Assembly (NCBI GenBank): GCA_024752435.1
Contig: CP103026.1
Coordinates: 620,001-684,000 of the forward strand
Direction of reading: 5' to 3'
DNA: 64,000 nucleotides
DNA from: Allantophomopsis cytisporea
Lineage: Eukaryota; Ascomycota; Leotiomycetes; Phacidiales; Phacidiaceae
The first letter of the stretch is position 1. Each line of letters begins with the position of its first letter. The notes below the pieces were generated by a model. It was given only the letters and a program-made list of their open reading frames with translations, searched no databases and had not been told where the DNA came from. The translations under genes and the position numbers were made by a program. Positions 59,001-64,000 of this stretch are shown here, in pieces.

Positions 59001-60124
59001 TTATGTAATGTCGTTCAAAATTCCACCTGACCTTTACTCAAATGTCCAACTTTGTGGTTAACCATTCTATCCATAGAGTCGGCTGTTTTGTGACATCGCT
59101 ACCCTAGTAATAGCATCATCTTCATCCGTTGTAGAACTCTAGTGGACATGTGTTCCTAGCTTGGATTCTTGAGAAAAGAAAGGAATGCAAAAAGACAGTA
59201 GGGAAGCAAGACCAGCAAGAGAGGAGTCTAGACTGAGAGCTCACACCTCTATGCTTCATCAGGCAGGTCCTTCTTACATAGGACCAGTAGTGAGGTTTGA
59301 CATGTACCGCAAGACGATATAATAGTCTTTGAGTGAAAGGCACCTGTTCAACTCGAACAGAAAGCGACGTGTTTCAATTCATTTGCGCTTGCCTTCGTTA
59401 CGACAAACGTATTATCTAATATATCGATATTCGTAATAATGTTCACCATCATCATCGACATCATTATCATCATCGTCGTCTACGAGCGTCATCCTTTACA
59501 TCTTACCATTGCTTTATAGCATGGTTAATAACTACTAGGACATCGGTTATCTTATTCTGTAGGCTAATCAAAATAAATATCTCACTTACTAATAAAAAGA
59601 AGCTTAGAATTTATGTCTGTATAGCATTACGAGATTAAACATATGATTGGTAGGGCTCTTTAGAATAGTATATAATCACTCTATATATGTGTATAATCTG
59701 TTTTCTGTAAATAACATTGCCCGTGCCACGATATGAATATTTTCAACTTCACTGTCCAATACCTACAGAGACTAGAGTGAAAATAGGGGTATTATGCTGT
59801 TGGACAGATCTATATCGACACCTCCAGGAGCGGGGATGCTAAGAGCAGTAATGAGCGAGGATGAGGGTTAAAGTGATAATACGAGTAATGTCGATATGCT
59901 TGTCGGTGATAGCAGAGTTCTGGGAGAGCGAAATGATTTGGTCACCACCATGTGTATCACCACTGAAATTCCAACACAATCAACTTTTTCTAGACCTGTT
60001 TGAATGCCAGAACATTGCATTTCACCCTCGTGCACTATTATGGTCGTCCCAGCCAGCACGATGTCTCGGCACAGCTCAAACCCAGTATATTGAGTTCGCA
60101 ATTCCCAGTTGATAAGCCGCCATC
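59001..60124. other. Intergenic, convergent, AT-rich
   Basis: About 1.1 kb between the stops of SerRS (plus) and the second dehydrogenase (minus). TCATCA-type repeats lie at 59444-59480 and an AT/TA-rich patch at about 59500-59720. No coding sequence is supported. Confidence 0.4.
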
Positions 60125-61050
60125 TTACACCTTAGTCTTTTCCATGAATTCAGCCACCTCCCCCTTATACTCCTCCCTCCACCTAGACAATGGCTTTCGT
60201 CCTTGAACCGCATCACCCGCACTCCACAACATGCGCTTCTTATCCATCTCCTCGGTAACCTCATTGTCAGGACAGATGACATAGAACTTCCCCTCGTCCA
60301 TCTTCGCAGTCAAATAGTCTACAACCTGCTCTCCAGTCCACGCACCATCCGGCTTCTTCTTCTCACTGCCTGGTCCACCACCACTCAGGCCAGTGAAAGC
60401 CCAACCGGGCACAAGCAAATGCACAGCGATGTTGCTGTCGCGCAAATCATATGATAAGTGCTCGGCGAGTGTCTTGACGGCAGATTTGGATGCGTTGTAT
60501 GCCGGATTGCCTGGCGGGTTTGTGATGCCTTGCTTGGAACCGGTAATGATTACCGCGGAGGGTGAAGATTGGGATTGCAGGACGGGCAGATAGGTATTGA
60601 TACCGTAAATGACACCGAAGAGATTAGTCTGCAGTATATTTTCAAAGTAGGCGCTGTCGGACCAGGTAGAATTCTGACCATGACCGGCGTTGAGGGCCAG
60701 AAGGTCGAGTTTGCTACCTGATATCTGATCAGTATATTGTCCTCGACTCTTCCCATCAAACCCCAGCCAGAGAATTTGAATTAATGAGAATTAATCCTCT
60801 ACATATACATACCGAAAGCTCCCTCTACATCCCCTCGCAACCGCTTCCACGCTGCCACATCACCAACGTCCACATCATAAGTCTGCGAGCCGGGCAAATC
60901 CTTAGCTGCACGGGACAAATTTTCCTTGTTTCGGTCCACAATGGCTACATGCATGCCGTGGCCATGACACTTCTTTGCCAAAGCCAGACCGATGCCACTG
61001 GCGCCGCCTGTTATAAGGGCGGTGTTACCTTTTTTGAATACAGATGCCAT
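60125..61050 (-). CDS. Short-chain dehydrogenase/reductase (classical SDR)
   Basis: Two exons, 61050-60813 and 60717-60125, join in phase (G|GT) to give 276 residues. The cofactor loop is TGGASGIG (residues 14-21), with an acidic residue after beta-2 (VAIVDRN, D39) that usually favours NAD(H). The motif NAG lies at 89-91 (LALNAGHGQ). The catalytic triad is Ser140 (IITGSKQG), Tyr153 and Lys157 (YNASK) with the normal Ser-Tyr spacing of 13. VPGWAFTGL follows at the position of the usual PGxxxT. The substrate is unknown. I took the Met at 61050 (MASVFKKGNTALITGG) rather than 61065, because the five residues before it add nothing to the fold. It is not closely similar to the SDR at 2485-3577, and no pathway partner is adjacent. 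Confidence 0.93.
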
Positions 61051-62261
61051 TTTTTGTATCAACAAGTGCGAATCAGCAATTGAACTAAGTATTGGAATAG
61101 AGGCTTTGGTTCATTGGAAATCTGAAGAGAAACTGAATTACATATATATGGAGAGATACGAGATCTAGTGATGATACTTGACGTAGTAGACAGTTTGTCG
61201 GAGTAAACCCCGAGTCACGCACATTTCGGTGTAATCGCCGAGCCGTTAACCGAGACTGTACCTATGGCCCTTTCCGCACGTGATATATCAACAGCGTCAC
61301 TAAAACCTTAGTTGTAAGGCCAGATCACGCACGCAGCACCTTAATCTACCTAATATACCTGGCACTCCACGCCCAAGAACAACGATGTACATAGTAATCG
61401 TATTCCAGCAAACCAACCATCAAAGCTGGAAAAAAAAAATACATAACATACATCTCAAGACCACAATCTCCTCTCACGTAAGTCCAAACGAAATCGAATC
61501 AGACACGTTATCATGCCTTCGTGCGGCGTCTGTCGGTCTGATCCTTGTAACAATGCAGGACTCGTCCTCGCTATCGGCTCAGCCATTACCATCACCCAGC
61601 TCATCATTCTCCCAGGCCTGGTCTGCCTCGCTGTCATTTATCTGGAGCCGATCTTTACTGCTGAATCTACAATGTGAGGTTTACCGAACCAATATAATCC
61701 TTTCTATTCAATTATTTGGTTGGAGACTCAGCTGTGTAATCAATGGCCATATATACCCTGGTGCTCAGCTCTATCCGTGGAGAACATACCCAGGCCAACA
61801 TCCGCACATCAAGGCCACCCGCTACTGTATCTAGCACCATTCAGCACTTACAATCAAACTGAGGAACATTTCACATCAGGTCAATTCAATTCAATTCAAT
61901 CTACTGTCATCAGGTTATTGTTAATCCTTTCTGCCCTATCTTCCCTCAATCCATCCATTCAATTGCACTCCATCCCAGCACCACCAACAAACAAATCCTA
62001 AGCAAACGCCCACCTTCTATCATACACCTAGTCGTATCTTGTCCGCATCTCGGATCTCAAGAACCTCGCAAATCGAGTCGACGTCGCAAAACACCAATAA
62101 GGCTAAAATCCGTTTATGTGAGCCGCAAAAGCCATCCTTACCAAGTCGTCCCAACCCACCGAACTCATAATATGAAAACATTTAAAAAGAAACGATAATA
62201 AATAAAAAAAAGAAATAATGAGATCAATGAAAAACGCAAGACGAATTTGTGAAAAATGTGA
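61051..62261. other. Intergenic, with one possible short peptide gene
   Basis: The promoter of the second SDR lies next to its start. Apart from the small ORF listed at 61513-61677, no coding sequence is supported. An AATTC repeat (four units) lies at about 61881-61899. Confidence 0.4.
61513..61677 (+). CDS. Possible 54-residue cysteine/hydrophobic membrane peptide
   Basis: ATG 61513 to TGA 61677 encodes MPSCGVCRSDPCNNAGLVLA and continues with a hydrophobic stretch (IGSAITITQLIILPGLVCLA, then VIYLEPIF). Three of the four cysteines lie in the first 12 residues and one membrane span can be drawn. It is below usual gene-finding size. The reading is richer in ordered features than the overlapping ORF in another frame (61385-61834, mostly low-complexity). 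It could still be chance. No family is recognised. Confidence 0.3.
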   Translation: MPSCGVCRSDPCNNAGLVLAIGSAITITQLIILPGLVCLAVIYLEPIFTAESTM

Positions 62262-63299
62262 TCAGCTCATGTCCATCTCAACCTCAACGCTCTGACCAGC
62301 GACTTCACGTCCATCAACGACACCAAATCCATTTGTGGCATTCACAGCAGAAAAGCCATTGCCATTACCACGGCCATTAACAGCCGATCCAAAATGACCA
62401 TACGAGCCGCCCTCTTCTGGCTTCGGTGTGACAGCAGCCTCCATAGTCTCGAGGCCGTCGAAGACGGGAGGTCTAGACTGCAAATTACGGAAAGCCTTTT
62501 CGAGGCTTGTGGACACCAAACGGCCTTGTTTCAGATCCTCACCGAACAAGAAGTAGCCTTCTGAAGCCTCGATGAGATATGACGATAATCCCTTGGATTG
62601 CAAACGGATATTGACGTTACTAACGGGGAAGTGATTTTCAATGAATTTCGCCCAGCCTCGCGCGGCGGCCTGGATGTGCTCATCCTCGCTGATACGCGAC
62701 CAGCCAATACCAAGGTGAATGGTGAAGTCATCGACAGTTGGCTCGGCCATTGCGGACTTTGGGGGGGAAGAAGGTATGGAATTCGAGGCGCCATTGGCGA
62801 AAAGAGCTCCTTCGTCAGAAGTAGCCGACGTAGCTGTGAGACCTAGACGCTGAGACTTATGGGATCTGAGGATAGGCTTCTCATTGGGTGTCTTGGGACG
62901 GGACTTGGCCTTCTCTACTTCTGCTTGCTCTTCAGCCCATGTCCCGGTTTGACTACCGGCTTCAATGATATGGCCATTGGGTCTGATGAGAGTCATGCCT
63001 TCGCCATACACCCATCCGTCTTCGTTCTCAGGTTCCGGTTCAGGTGGTGGTTGGAAGTAGTCGTTCTCATCCTCAATGGCAGCTTCGTCGCGTGAGCGCT
63101 TACGGCCGGCGCGTGAGTTTGGAGTTTTCTGTAATGAGGCGCAACCATTGCTATTGGCAGGCGTTGAATGGGTGAATGGATAGCCACCAGGGAAGGACGG
63201 GTGATTCGAGGTCATATTGAAGTTGTGGTTAAAGGATTGTGGAGATGGGAGGACGACCGTAGGAGAAGCCGATGAGAAGGTTCGGTCGAAGGATGGCAT
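62262..63299 (-). CDS. Conserved-looking fungal protein, mostly disordered with one globular block
   Basis: A single exon of 345 residues runs from ATG 63299 (MPSFDRTFSSASPTVVLPSP). A Ser/Pro-rich N-terminus is followed by a basic patch that could be a nuclear signal (SRAGRKRSRDE), an acidic PEPEPENEDGWVYGEGMTLI segment and a Ser/Pro linker. A probably folded region at about 200-300 then follows (VDDFTIHLGIGWSRISEDEH through ENHFPVSNVNIRLQSKGLSS and YLIEASEGYFLFGEDLKQGR). The tail is Gly/Asn-rich (NGRGNGNGFSAVNATNGFG) and ends EMDMS. Upstream Met codons in the GA/CT repeat leader give a longer open frame, but that part is a low-complexity repeat translation, so I start at 63299. I do not recognise the family. 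Nuclear location is inference. Confidence 0.75.
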   Translation of the reverse strand: MPSFDRTFSSASPTVVLPSPQSFNHNFNMTSNHPSFPGGYPFTHSTPANSNGCASLQKTPNSRAGRKRSRDEAAIEDENDYFQPPPEPEPENEDGWVYGEGMTLIRPNGHIIEAGSQTGTWAEEQAEVEKAKSRPKTPNEKPILRSHKSQRLGLTATSATSDEGALFANGASNSIPSSPPKSAMAEPTVDDFTIHLGIGWSRISEDEHIQAAARGWAKFIENHFPVSNVNIRLQSKGLSSYLIEASEGYFLFGEDLKQGRLVSTSLEKAFRNLQSRPPVFDGLETMEAAVTPKPEEGGSYGHFGSAVNGRGNGNGFSAVNATNGFGVVDGREVAGQSVEVEMDMS

Positions 63300-64000
63300 T
63301 TTATAGGTTGGATGGGAAAAGGATGAGAATGTAAATATTGAGACTGAAGAAGAAGATGAAAGGTCAATGGGTAGAGGTGAGTGAGATATATTGTAGATGT
63401 TTAGATGGATGTAAAGTGCGAGAAGTAAGAAGTAGTATAAAGAAGTGGTATGGGAAGGGAAGAAGGGAAAGGAATAGAGGAAGAGGAAGTGGAAGAGGAA
63501 GAGTATTAATGACAAGAATGAGAAGAGGTAGGAGAGAGAAGGCTTGGTGACTCGGGGCCCAGTATGATGGATGGAAATAAGGGCGTTGCGCAGATCGCTT
63601 GAGGGATGTATTTTTTTGGTTAGTAGATTTCGGTGACGGTTGAAGTTAGAGAAGCAGAAGAATAAACTACGTAGAATAGAGAACGTAAAGAGAGAGAGAG
63701 AGGGAGAAGAGAGGCAAGCACACGCAAGAGGTGAGTGAGTGAGTGAGTGAGTGAGTAAGTGAGAGTGAGAAAGAGAGTGTGAGTCTGCTGTGAGTCTGTT
63801 CGGTCTGGTGTGGTCTGGGAGGAGGGAAGAGAGTGGAGAGCCAAAGAGAGGAGAGTATGTAAAGAGGAGTGAGCGGAGTGCGAGTATCCATACAGAGAGC
63901 AAGAGGGAGGTAGTAGAGAGAGGGTGAGAGTAGTGCTCACAACAGAGGAGACAGGGCTGTCCTTTGCTTTAGCAGGATAGGCAAGGCAAGCAGGGCTCAA
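63300..64000 (-). promoter_or_regulatory. GA/CT-rich leader or promoter of the 62262-63299 gene
   Basis: On plus the sequence is purine-rich: GAAGAGGAAGWGGAAGAGG (63477-63503), GAGA runs (63688-63712) and GTGA repeats (63731-63757). On minus this is a CT-rich tract, common in fungal promoters and 5' leaders. No gene beyond it is visible before the window ends. Confidence 0.5.

Noticed and set aside
59122..59343. 73-codon minus ORF between SerRS and the second SDR
   Set aside because: No domain, no splice partners, and it lies in a convergent 3' region.
62262..63902. 546-codon reading of the last minus-strand gene
   Set aside because: The extra 200 residues are Ser/Leu/Phe-rich translation of CT/GA repeats; the Met at 63299 is a far better start.

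Overview
This window looks like nuclear DNA of a filamentous ascomycete (Pezizomycotina). The genes are closely spaced and carry short introns of about 45-140 bases with GTRNGT donors and CTAAC-like branch sites. The proteins include typical fungal versions of eL27, Snf12, Mo25/Hym1, TFIIF beta, Noc4, ATP synthase subunit 4, GEN1/Yen1, a dynactin-type actin-related protein and mitochondrial seryl-tRNA synthetase. A member of the Leotiomycetes is my impression only; no marker here proves it. I rebuilt most exon structures by hand and checked that reading phase is kept across every junction and that family motifs run through the joins.

Layout. 1-8 kb: the 5' part of a coiled-coil protein (minus, cut by the window edge), a short-chain dehydrogenase (plus), a two-exon protein with an F-box-like helix (minus), a doubtful small exon, and ribosomal protein eL27 (minus, with 7- and 8-base terminal coding exons). 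8-14 kb: a very long single-track gene for an 1881-residue helical repeat protein. 14-22 kb: three minus-strand genes, the SWI/SNF subunit Snf12, Mo25/Hym1 and an F-box-like protein. 22-29 kb: a 4 kb gap, then TFIIF beta (minus) and, divergently, a five-finger CCCH protein of the Red5/ZC3H3 type. 29-37.6 kb: 8.7 kb with no supportable gene but very many microsatellites. 37.6-39.6 kb: a bZIP factor with a hydrophobic segment after the zipper. 42-48 kb: a Sel1-repeat protein and Noc4 (both minus), then ATP synthase subunit 4 (plus) from a 244-base divergent promoter. 48-49 kb: an orphan multi-exon gene on minus. 50-59 kb: HpcH/HpaI aldolase (plus), GEN1/Yen1 resolvase (minus), Arp10/Arp11 (plus) and mitochondrial SerRS (plus). 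60-64 kb: a second short-chain dehydrogenase (minus), a possible 54-residue membrane peptide (plus), and a conserved-looking disordered protein (minus) with a GA/CT-rich leader.

The genes are mainly housekeeping: transcription (Snf12, TFIIF beta), RNA turnover (CCCH protein), ribosome assembly and function (Noc4, eL27), mitochondrial energy and translation (Atp4, SerRS), morphogenesis and transport (Mo25, Arp10/11), and DNA repair (GEN1). I see no biosynthetic cluster, CRISPR array, intact transposon or rRNA, and I recognised no tRNA. The least explained items are the giant repeat protein, the bZIP gene with its possible membrane anchor and upstream ORFs, the 8.7 kb simple-repeat block in front of it, and the orphan gene at 47.8-48.9 kb.
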